From Gymnogyps californianus (lineage: Eukaryota; Chordata; Aves; Accipitriformes; Cathartidae), in contig NC_059471.1 of the NCBI RefSeq assembly GCF_018139145.2, forward strand, positions 84,466,520-84,530,519: a stretch of DNA of 64,000 nucleotides. Direction: 5' to 3'. The notes below the pieces were generated by a model. It was not told where the DNA came from, did not search any database, and saw only the letters and a list, made by a program, of their open reading frames with translations. Shown piece after piece: positions 23,943-33,703 of the stretch (its first letter is position 1; each line of letters begins with the position of its first letter). The position numbers and the translations under genes are program-made.

Positions 23943-26890
23943 TTAAAGATCATCTAGTTCCAATCCCCCTGCCAGGGGCAGGGACACCTTCCACTAGACC
24001 ACGTTGCTCAAAGCCCCATCCAACCTGGCCTTCAACACTTCCAGGGAAGGGGCATCCACAACCTCTCTGGGCAACCTGTTCCAGTGCCTCACCACCCTCA
24101 CAGTGAACAATTTCTTCCTTCCATCTAATCTAAATCTACGCTCTTTCAGTTTAAAGCCATTATCCCTTGTCCTATCACTACATGCCCTTGTAAAAAGTCC
24201 CTTTCCAGCTTTCTTGTAGGCCCCCTTTAGGTACCGGAAGGCTGCTATGAAGTTCTCCCTGGAGCCTTCTCTTCTCCAGGCTGAACAACCTCAACTCTCT
24301 CAGCCTGCCTTCATAGCAGAGGTGCTTCAGCCCTCTGATCATCTTCATGGCCCTCCTCTGGACTCGCTCCAACAGGTCCATGTCTTTCTTATGTTGGGGG
24401 CCCCAGAGCTGAACGCAGTACTCCAGGTGGGGTCTCATGAGAGCAGAGTAGAGGGGAGAATCACCTCCCTCAACCTGCTGGCCACGCTTCTTTTGATGCA
24501 GCCCAGGATAAGTTTGGCTTTCTGGGCTGCAAGCACACATTGCCAAGTCATGTTGAGCTTCTCGTCAACCATCACCCCCAAGTCCTTCTCCTCAGGGCTG
24601 CTCTCAATCCACTCATTGCCCAGCCTGTATCTGTGCTTGGGATTGCCCCGACCCATGTGCAGGACCTTGCACTTGGCCTTGTCGAACTTCATGAGGTTCG
24701 CACGAGCCCACCTCTCAGGCCTGTCAAGGTCCCTCTGGATGGCATCCTTCCCTCCAGTGTGTCGACCGCACCACACAGCTTGGTGTTCGTCAGCAAACTT
24801 GCTGAGAATGCACTCAATCCACTGTCCAAGTCACCGACAAGATGTTAAACAGTGTCGGTCCCAATACCGACCCCTGAGGAACACCACTCGTCCCTGCTGT
24901 CCACTTGGACATCGAGCTGCTGACTGCAACTCTTTGAGTGCGACCATCCAGCCAATTCCTTATCCACCGAGTGGTCCATCCATCAAATCCATGTCTCTCC
25001 AATTTAGAGATAAGGATGTCGTGCAGGACAGTGTCAAATGCTTTGCACAAGTCCAGGTAGATGACATCACTTGCTCTTCCCTTACCCATCAATGCTGTAA
25101 CCCCGTCGTAGAAGGCCACCAAATTTGTCAGGCATGATTCGCCCTTAGTGGAGCCATGTTGGCTGTCACCAATCACCTCCTTATTTTCCATGTGCCTTAG
25201 CATTGTTTCCAGGAGGATCCGCTCCATGATCTTGCTGGGCACAGAGGTGAGACTGACTGGCCTGTAGTTCCCCAAGTCTTCCTTTTTTTCCCTTTTTAAA
25301 AATGGGGGTTATGTTTCCCCTTTTCCAGGCAGTGGGAACTTCCCCAGACTGCCATGACTTCTCAAGTATGATGGATAGTGGCTTAACCACTTCAGCTGCC
25401 AGTTCCCTCAGGACTTGCGGATGCATCTCATCAGGTCCCATGGACTTGTGCACCTTCAGGTTCCTTAGATGGTTTTGAATCTGATCTTCTCCAATGGTGG
25501 GCAGTTCTTCATTCTCCCAGTCTCTGCCTTTGCCTTATGCATCTTGGGCGTTGTGGCTGGAGCACTTGCCGGTGAAGACTGAGGCAAAAAAGTCATGGAG
25601 TACCTCAGCCTTCTCTATGTCCTGGGTAACCAGGTCTCTCGTTTCCTTCCGGAGAGAGCCCACATTTTCCCTAGTCTTCCTTCTATCACTGACGTACCTA
25701 TAGAAGCTTTTCTTGTTGCCCTTGACGTCCCTGGCCAGATTTAATTCTATCTTCAGGGCTTTGGCTTTCCTAACCTGATCCCTGGCTGCTCAGACAATTT
25801 CTCTGTATTCCTCCCAGGCTACCTGTCCTTGCTTCCACCCTCGGTAGGCTTCCTTTTTGTGTTTGAGTTTGTCCAGGAGCTCCTTGTTCATCCATGCAGG
25901 CCTCCAGGCGTTTTTGCACCCTGACTTCCTCTTTGTTGGGATGCATCTCTCCTGAGCTTGGAGGAGGCGATCCTTGAATATTAACCAGCTTTCTTGGGCC
26001 CCTCTTCCCTCCAGGGCTGCATCCCATGGTACCCTGCCAAGCAGATCCCTGAAGAGGCCAAAGTCTGCTCTCCTGAAGTCCAAGGCAGCGAGCTTGCTGT
26101 GCGCCCTCCTCGCTGCCCTAAGGATCTTGAACTCCACCATTTCATGGTCACTGCAGCCAAGGCTGCCCCTGAGCTTCACATTCCCCACCAGCCCCCCTTG
26201 TTGGTGAGAACAAGGTCCAGCATAGCACCTCTCCTCATTGGGTCCTCCATCACTTGGAGAAGGAAGTTATCATCAGTGCGTTCCAGGAACCTCCTGGATT
26301 GCTTATGCCCTGCTGTGTTGTCCCTCCAACAGATATCGGGATGGTTGAAGTCCCCCACGAGGACCAGGGCTTGTGAACGTGAAGCTGCTCCTATCTGTCT
26401 GTAGAGGGCCTCATCCGCTCAGTCTTCCTGGTTGGATGGCCTGTAGCAGACCCCCACTATAATGTCCCCTGTCCCTGCCCTCCCTTTAATCCTGACCCAT
26501 AAGCTCTCAGTCAGCTTCGCAGCCATCCCCAGGCTGAGCTCCATGCACACCAGCTGTCATTGACATAGAGGGTGACACCCCATCCTCATCTCCCCTGCCT
26601 GTCCTTCCTAAAGAGCCTGTATCCTTCCATTCCAACACTCCAGTCATGGGAGCCATGCCACCACGTCTCAATGATGCCAATAGGATCATAGCCCTGCAGG
26701 TGTGCGCACGTCTCTAACTCCTCTTGTTTATTCCCCATGCTACATGCGTTTGCATGAAGGCATTTAAGTTGGGCCCCTGATGAAGCTGACTTACTGGCTG
26801 GAGTGGCTGGAATTCCTTTGTGCTGCTCTTCAGGTGCTCTCCTGCTGACTGGTGATCCCTCTCCCGGCTCTGGGCATCTATTGCTGGCAC
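23943..26890 (-). pseudogene. CR1 ORF2 (endonuclease-reverse transcriptase), disrupted
   Basis: ORF2 of CR1 encodes an AP-type endonuclease and a reverse transcriptase that nick the target and copy the element's RNA into it. Read on the minus strand, fragments in several frames follow the family order. The endonuclease block G-D-F-N-H-P-D-I-C-W starts near 26355, and the S-D-H motif of the same domain lies near 26150-26142 in another frame. R-P-V-S-L-T lies near 25268-25250. Motif A ([11 protein letters not shown]) lies near 25068-25036, and motif B ([11 protein letters not shown]) near 24886-24854. Motif C, normally F-A-D-D, is hit by an extra base near 24786-24797 and preceded by a one-base loss near 24840. 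The frame would end with the TAA at 23943-23945. At least five shifts are present, so no active enzyme is possible. Confidence 0.93.
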
Positions 26891-26929
26891 TGGCATCAAA
26901 CTGGTAGGAGTGGCATGGATTGAGGTTCC

Positions 26930-27780
26930 CCTCCCTCGGTAACTTTAGTTTAAAGCCCTTTTCACCAGCTTGGCAAGCCTATGAGCAAAGATGCTCTTCC
27001 CCTTCTCTGACAGATGGACCCCATCAGCCCCCAGGAGACCAGGTTTCTCAAAGCGAGTCCCAAGGTCTTAAGTCGCCAAACCCCTGGCTGTGGCACCAGT
27101 CCCGTAACCGTTTGTTGATGCGCCAGATTTGACTGGCCCTTTCAAACCCCTTCCCTTTGACCAGGAGGATTGATGAAAAAACTACCTGTGCTCCAGAGTC
27201 TCTTGCCGCTGCTCCCAGGGCTCTGTAATCCTTCTTGATGCTCCTCAGACTGCTCCTGGCTGTATCACTGGTGCCCACGTGAAACAACAGCAGTGGATAA
27301 CAGTCAGTGGACTGTATGAGGCTTGGTAGTCTCTCGGTGACATCCCTGATACGAGCACCCTGTGAGCAGCACACCTCTCTAGAGAGTGTGTCAGGTTGGC
27401 AGATGGGTGCCTCCGTACCTCTCAGAAGAGAGTCGCCTGCTGCTGTCACCCGTCGCCTTTTCTTAGTTGCACTGGTTGTTATACGGGGAGCAGATCGGGC
27501 TGCCTTACTCAGCTCCAGCGTCTCTCCTGATTGTGGTCTTTCCTCTTCAGTCTGCAGAGCGGTGAAGCAGTTCTGCAAGGGCCCCTCAGGCTTCAGGGGA
27601 AGTCTCTTCCTCCTGCTGGTCCTTACTGTTGCAAGCTTCCATTCTTCTGCGTTATTGGCCCCCTTCCCTTCCGCGTGTGCCAGTGGGGGAGTTTTTGGTT
27701 GTTTGGCCGTGGGCTGTGCGTCCCCTGCAGACCGCACTTGGAACCAGCTATCTAACTCCTTCTCAGCCTCCCTGACGTCA
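26930..27780 (-). pseudogene. CR1 ORF1 (SGNH-type esterase domain), frameshifted
   Basis: CR1 ORF1 proteins carry an SGNH/GDSL-like esterase domain of unsettled role in retrotransposition. The minus frame 27737-27048 (229 codons) has a basic, low-complexity N-terminal half and then G-D-S-L-L-R-G-T-E at residues 101-109, which is the block I nucleophile serine. H-V-G-T-S-D at residues 153-158 is block III, where the family normally has G-x-N-D; here the oxyanion asparagine is serine. The C-terminal block with the catalytic histidine (D-G-V-H, DNA at 27014-27025) is still present, but in another frame. A shift near 27060-27075 ends the 229-codon frame early. The first codons are uncertain because the listed start is not clearly the ancestral one. 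Non-functional in this copy. Confidence 0.85.
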
Positions 27781-28114
27781 TGCCTCCTTCAGGGGAAAGA
27801 ATTTTCAAAGCATTCACAGAAGAATTAACCTCCCTTCAACTACTAAATTCTGTGTAACACTATAAAAGATATTGTTTACATTTCTAATCAGCACTCACTT
27901 ACTGGAGGAAGGCAATCCAACCCTGAGGGAGCAGTTTTTCTTTTGGCTCCTCCATCTTGGCTGTGCACAGGTATCAAGAATGGTAACCTCAGAAGTATGG
28001 ACAGCATGAAACAAAAGCAGTAAGCAGAGGCATAATTTAAAACTGTCAAATTCTAGTAAAGGGAAGCTGTTACTTGTTCCAGTTTGAGCTCCCCACCTAA
28101 AGGAAGGCTATCCT

Positions 28115-28139
28115 ACTCTGTAGGTGCCACCTACAGAGT
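28115..28139. repeat. 25-bp near-perfect palindrome
   Basis: Perfect 12-base arms ACTCTGTAGGTG and CACCTACAGAGT flank a single C. This is the strongest short inverted repeat that I noticed. It would form a hairpin with a minimal loop, or act as a dyad binding site. Each arm contains an E-box-like CACCT/AGGTG core of the kind bound by zinc-finger repressors such as ZEB; that reading is inference. Confidence 0.8.
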
Positions 28140-30115
28140 GCCAAATTTTCTTTTAACTCCGCTTTTTTCCCCTCCTGTCTACTAGATATGAAATGTGAAC
28201 AAATATGAAATACAGGCTAGCAGATCTAAAATTATGCCTCTATTTTTTTTCTATAAAAAAGATAGAGGATAGAAAGAAGAAAATGTAAGGAATCAAAAGC
28301 ATATTGAACAGGGAAATGACAAAAGCAACAAAGATTTAACAATATGAATCGGTGACAATATGAAGTGACTGACGTTAAAAGAATAGACAGTCAGGATCCC
28401 CTGTAGGTCTGGTACAGATTCCCTAGATACCTACCTGATATCCAGCTGAGCTTCTGATGATCTTTGCTTCTTTCTTACCAGTGAAGCCTACTGCTGAGCA
28501 TATATTAAATACTGCTTTTCCCAATACAGTTTTATGTATCCCCAAGTGAACCATCAGTATAAGAATGTGAATTGTATTACTGAGCGGACGTTTATGTACT
28601 TCTTTCAGAAAACATAGTTTAACTCTCAGCACCCATGCAAGTTGTACTGTCCCATATGTGCAGAGGGAAGGACACCACTCCTACAGGGTGTCCCAGCATG
28701 TCAAACAATGCTCAGGTCCCTTTCCCTGCATTTGCCGCTGTATCCACCTAAATGTAGCAGCATTAAGGCAAGTCAATAAAAAAAAGTGAGGGGACTTACT
28801 GTCTGAAGGAACATACCTCTAAATTCCTAACTACAAATTCAGGACTTACTTAGATTCTCACTGGCCACTTTTTAAATGTGTAAAACAAAATGGGGGAAAA
28901 AACTGTGCTGTTTCAGGCTTCTTAACATACAAGCTAACTTACCATGGAGCAAGAACCTCTCCCCGTGTCGTCCCAATGCTGAGCTGGCTATCTCTCAGCA
29001 AGGTAAAGTGGCAGTTTTGTCACTAATCTAAAAAGAAAAGGCTTTCTGACAGAGTGGTAACAGTCTACAGTCTCTTTTTTTACCACCTGATGAAGTGCTT
29101 GCATTCCTGACTGTGACACCTCAAAACCCATGGTGATTTTGCTTAAGCTATCAAGAGCATACTGGAATGCTAATAACTTACCCACAAGAAGTCAACCAAG
29201 CATTGCATTTCTAGGACCTGATCACCAGGCATCACACATGGTTATTCTCGATCCTAATGCATTTGATTCTCAGGCACAACTAACTTGCAGTAGCAAGGCT
29301 GCAAAGGAGCATCCACTGAGTGGAGGCTTAGAGCATAGCTGCTGTGTTCAAATGCAGACCTATGCAATAAGACAATCAAGGCACATTATCTTTTCTTTTA
29401 AGCCATCGTTAAACAATAGCACAAGACTTAAAGCAATAGTTCATACTCCTCAGTTCTGAGATTGTTCCGGATGTGTAACACCACGTTAACAACTACAGTT
29501 TACCTTGGGGTTTACTCTGGGAACAACAGGTATACAACTTGTGCTACATAAGCCCATTCACAAGTTACGAAGTTGCACCAGAATTTTATCCTCTGTTTTA
29601 ACAGGGGAATGTGTGTTGCCCGTGTTTATTATCCAGAGCTTTTCAGTCTTACCAATGGGAATCATCAGTCATCTAGGATTGCTCAATTTACTCTCACATG
29701 TTCACTACAGAGCTTTTGGTGTCATTTGTTTCCACAACAATAATATACTGTGATCTCACCAGGGGCTTCTCTGCAAGTCTTTCTATTTGAATCTTTTTTT
29801 ATTCATGAGGGTCTGTCCTTGGCTTCTTCTTCTTCTCCCTTCTTACGCTCTCTCTGGATAATCTCACCCTTCACTTCACATCAACGTCTGCAAGCAGATT
29901 TGCAGATCTGCTCCATGCTTGCCTATCACTCTCAGTACAAAGCTCCTGTGGCTGTCCTGCCATCAGGCAGAGGCAATGTTATTTTAGCTGATTTTAATTA
30001 CTTGTGGCTGTAGAAAATACTCTGGGATTCTGGGAACTGAGATGATTCAAGTTAAATTAAATGGAAGGATAAACAAAAGTAAATGTTGTAATTAAGGATT
30101 CTGACTTCCAAAGGA

Positions 30116-30139
30116 TTTTTTTTTTTTTTTTTTTTTTTT
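30116..30139. repeat. Poly-T tract (24 bases)
   Basis: An uninterrupted run of 24 T. It may be the reverse complement of a poly(A) tail, but I see no retrosequence ending here on either side. Confidence 0.9.
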
Positions 30140-30929
30140 GAGAAATTAAGGGCTCCAAATGAACACACAGCTAATGGGAATGAGGTTATGAAAATTACCA
30201 CAACAGATCTGGAACAAAAACTCATGCATACAAATATAGGAGGCCTGAATATTTCCTCCCCAAAATGCTGAAACAGAAGAGGAAAACAAAGATAGAAGAT
30301 TAACTGTTTTCTACTAAATCTCTGAAATGAGAAGTAGTATGATAAAGAACAGCAAAATATAAACCAATTCAAGAGACAGAGAGGGAGAGAAACAGAGGAA
30401 AGCAGATTAATCGCTTGGGCAACAATGGCAAATATTATAGCCTCAGTAGTATGCACGACTTCAGGGCAAATCATGAATTTTTGAAACAAAGCCGAAGAAG
30501 CAAAAGGAAAACAGGATAAAATGTAATATGAGCTATCAAAGGTGGCTCATGCCACATGATATCTCTCTTCAGTAAGAATCTGATTTTGAAAAAAAAAATA
30601 TTTCTAAACTCTACGATGGATCTTATCCATCTGGATTTCCATGGAGTAGGTGACAAACTGCCCCATATCATAACTTATTGTTGAAGCTGGAGAATAAAAT
30701 ATAAACACAAGGACTATAAAGTGATCATTCTGATAGCTTTATTTTTTGTTTCTTTTTTTCTGTCTTTGTTTACTTTTTTGTTGTTGTCATCATTATTTCA
30801 GAGAGGAAATTATGTCTAGTATTGAAAAAGGAAATACTGTCATGTTGGGAGTTTACCAGGGAAGGCTTCATAGACAGGGATGAAATCTTGAAATTTCTCT
30901 TACTTTGTACTTTCACGACAGACCTGACA

Positions 30930-31345
30930 CATCCGTGGGATGTTTTTCAGTGAAGTTTACTGATGACAGGTGTTTGGGGCCATCATTAGTTCAAAGAAGG
31001 TTTGGCAGATCATACAGGAAGAACTGGATGACTTTGAGAGCTGGAGTTACAGGGATGAGTTGAATTTCAGCTATGCCAAATACAAGTTTGCACATTTCAG
31101 AAGTCGTGACTAGAACTTCTGCTAGGAGGTCATCACCAGAAAAAGGCTTAAGAAATACCTGACTGCATCTTATCAATCACAGGGTGATTATAAACCATCA
31201 ATGCAATGAAAGCTGAGGGGGAAAAAATCAAATGTAATCCTAAAAAAAGTCAAGCAAGAGATTTCCAAAAGAGATACTCTGAGGTAAAGAAAGCTCTGCA
31301 GTGTAAAAGGAAGCTTGGCTCCTAATGAGGTGTTATAACATGGTT
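30930..31345 (+). mobile_element. Ancient CR1-type LINE relic (sense +)
   Basis: The stretch 'aagtttactgatgaca' (30953-30968) is a decayed form of the DNA encoding the reverse-transcriptase F-A-D-D motif. It is followed at the right distance by 'caggaagaactggatgactttgagagctggagttacagggatgag' (31014-31058, corresponding to the L-x-D-D-L-x-x-W-S block). Next come 'tgccaaatacaagtttgcacat' (31073-31094, the region before the C-K-V-L-H motif), 'atcacagggtgattat' (31177-31192) and 'gcaagagatttccaaaagagatactctgagg' (31253-31283). The whole is an old CR1 copy with no intact frame. The 3' end is not visible. Confidence 0.65.
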
Positions 31346-33122
31346 ATCACTGGTAGCCAAGAACTCATCTTAACTGAAGAGACTCAAAAACCCAAGAGAT
31401 TCCCAAGACAAAATGTTGAAAAATGAAACCCTTCTCTTTTCCATCCTCAGTACTCTTGACTTCTGACAGTATCTTTAGCCTCTTTTAAAGCTTGAGCTTG
31501 AAGCAAAATTTTGGAGTTCTCATCACATGGAAGTGTTGCTTGAAGTATTGCACACAATTGCACACATTGTGCAGCCATTTGAAATTGCTCCGAAGAAGTT
31601 CTCAGTGATCATGTCGCTCACTGCTTCGTCTGCAGCTTTTGTAGGTTATCGTGGGCCAGCTTTAGACAAGCTAGCTACTGGGAAAGATGGAAACCCTGTG
31701 TGGGATGCCAAACCCAGGAGAAATATGATTCAACTGCTCTGGTAGCTGCCTCACATCAGATTGCCCACTGCCGCAGTGGTGGCCTCCGGTTCCTGAACCT
31801 GGTAGCTGACAGAAAGCGTGGGGCTATCTGCATAGCTCTAAGGTTCTGTTTTGCTTTATGGTATAAAATAAGCCTATGCGAAATAGATACTAAGAGCTCA
31901 TTGGTTTTCTGTCATTGCAGAAAGAAATATTTTTGCCCAAGAAACAAATAGCCAGAATGTATTGTTTAGTCAATACATGGTAAGCACCTAGATTTGCTTC
32001 TAAGTGACTAATGAGATACCCAATTTGTTTCATGTTTCCATAAAAAGCACAAAACATGTAACTTCAAATGGGTATTGAAAAGCTGCCTGTGTGCCTGTGA
32101 ACGGCCACTACGCCAGCATAGCTCTGCAACTGCCAAAAGCATTTTTCCACCGGGGAGAGTGTCAGGATTGCAAAAAAAGGAAAAGGAAATAAGCCTTGAA
32201 TAGAAGTAAAATTCAAACTGGATTTGTATCTGTGAGGAGAAAGCTAACAAATCTCCTCTTTGAAAGAGGAGACACTTGAGATAACAGAGACTGGTAAGTG
32301 CAGATAATGTATATAGGAACAAGTGGTACTGGGGCATTTATTTATAAATCGTATTTGTATAAGGCCATGAGAAAAGTTACAGGTAGAGCTGAAATGAAAG
32401 ATCACTGCTGTAAAAGGACAAAAAAAAAAGCGAAAGGACAGTAAAAACCTTTTGAGACAAATTGTGTTATAATCAGGTTCTCAGAAATCCATAGCAATGG
32501 TCAAGCTAATTCCTTGAAATGCCACAAGTAACTTTCCATGGGCAAGGTGGAAAAGTGTAAGCGAATCGGTACAGAGAAAACAACAACCATGGTCTGAAAG
32601 GGAGTTTTCTCTATGCTAAGGAAAATTCTCTCCGAAAGACTCTTGTCTTCTCTGCCGGTGCCCAGGCAGGAAGGCAGATGCCTGGTGAGATGGAGGCACC
32701 CTGAGGCAGGAGGAGCTGTTTCCCTGCTGTGCAGCCCAGAGCACAGATGCAGCATGCAGAGGAACATCTGCCCTTGTGATAGCACAGAAGCTTTCCAAAA
32801 CATTCAGTGTTTAAAACGTTAGCCTCAACAGGCCTTTAGATGCCTGTGCAGTGGTGTGGGTGGTTGTCTCCTGTTTGTTTTCACACCCGAAGGCATGGAC
32901 TGTGCTGCTCTGCCAGCAGGAGATGCAGGCATGAAGAAGGGACCTGGGGGCTGAACGTAGGCAGGGTTGGACTTTCTATCTGTGGGACAGGGGCTGAGTC
33001 AGGAAGAGTGTATGTTGAAAACACTGATGTCAGGTGGTAAGGGCAGAGGATTTTGGAGGAAGGGGTCTGACCTCCTGCCACCTCCCAGTGTCAGAGAAGG
33101 GAGAGGAACGGGGATGATATGG
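31346..33122. other. Unannotated DNA
   Basis: No gene or repeat recognised. A plus frame at 31527-31745 (72 codons) has even composition and no repeat signature, but I know no homolog and see no splice signals. The segment 32640-32800 is GC-richer and open in more than one frame, again without evidence of coding. Confidence 0.42.
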
Positions 33123-33703
33123 TGTATTGGGTCTAGCTGAGATGGAGTTAATTTTCCCCATAGCAGCCCTCATAGTGCTGTGCTCTGTATTGGTAGCTAG
33201 AACAGTGTTGATAACACACCAGTGTTTTGGCTGCTGCTGAGCAGTGCTCACACAGCATCAAGGCTGTCTCTCCAACATTGCCCCCCCCACCAGTAGGCTG
33301 GGGGTGGGCAAGATCTTGGGAGGGGACAGATCCAGGACAGCTGACCCAAACTGACCAAAGGGATATTCCATACCATATGACGTCTGCTCAGTATAAAAGT
33401 TAGGGGGAGGAGGAGGAAGGGGGGCATTCATTTGTTTACATTTGTCTTCTGGAGCAACCGCTACGCGTACTGAAACCCTGCTTGCCAGAAGTGGCCAAAC
33501 ATCACGTATGATGGGAAGTAGAGAATAAAATCTTTCGTTTTCCTTTGCTTTCGCGCGTGACCTTTGCTTCTGCTTTATTAAACTGCCCTTATCTCGACCT
33601 ACAAGCCTTTCGTTTTATTTTCTCCCCCTGTCCAGTTGAGGAGGGGGAGTGATAGAGCGGCTTTGGTGGGCACCTGGCATCCAGCCAGGGTCAACCCACC
33701 ACA
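33123..33703 (+). mobile_element. Solo LTR 1, ERVL-like endogenous retrovirus
   Basis: The segment opens with TGTATTGGG and closes with CCACCACA, so it has the TG...CA ends of an LTR. It is related to the second LTR of this window: both share gagttaatttt, gtgttgataacacac, aggacagctgaccc, ccaaagggatattccatacca and the attaaactg-c-cttatctc block, in the same order. A TATA box (33392-33398) and an AATAAA signal (33524-33529) mark U3, R and U5. Flanking 5-mers tatgg (33118-33122) and cgtgg (33704-33708) differ by two transitions and may be a decayed 5-bp target duplication. No internal retroviral sequence is attached, so it is a solo LTR left by recombination. Confidence 0.88.
33392..33398 (+). 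promoter_or_regulatory. LTR 1 TATA box
   Basis: TATAAAA lies about 130 bases upstream of the AATAAA signal, as in an LTR promoter. It marks the likely U3/R side of the solo LTR. Whether it is still used cannot be seen. Confidence 0.6.

Larger units (their letters stand above)
23893..27795 (-). mobile_element. Nearly full-length CR1 LINE (antisense)
   Basis: This is the largest recognisable element in the window, about 3.9 kb on the minus strand. The 3' end at 23893-23930 shows the CR1 terminal repeats (catagaatcatagaat on the plus strand). Going left to right on the plus strand one meets the 3' UTR, the ORF2 C-terminal region, reverse transcriptase, endonuclease, the ORF1/ORF2 junction near 26900 and ORF1 up to about 27780. 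Intact avian CR1s are roughly 4.5 kb, so some 5' UTR is missing or unrecognised beyond 27795. Several single-base shifts break both ORFs. CR1 copies lack obvious target duplications and I see none. The order of domains is complete, which is uncommon because most CR1 copies are cut off within 1 kb of the 3' end. Confidence 0.95.
27796..30929. other. Unannotated DNA with one strong palindrome
   Basis: No gene could be supported. The stretch next to the CR1 (27796-27970) may hold remnants of its 5' UTR. A 25-bp near-perfect palindrome (28115-28139) and a 24-base T run (30116-30139) are listed separately. Open frames near 29130-29750 and 30052-30489 have no recognisable content. Confidence 0.45.

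Noticed and set aside
24247..25137. Plus-strand open frame of 296 codons, the longest in the window
   Set aside because: It is exactly antisense to the CR1 reverse-transcriptase region on the minus strand and has no independent support.
26000..27828. Plus-strand open frames of 130-170 codons
   Set aside because: They are antisense shadows of the CR1 endonuclease and ORF1.
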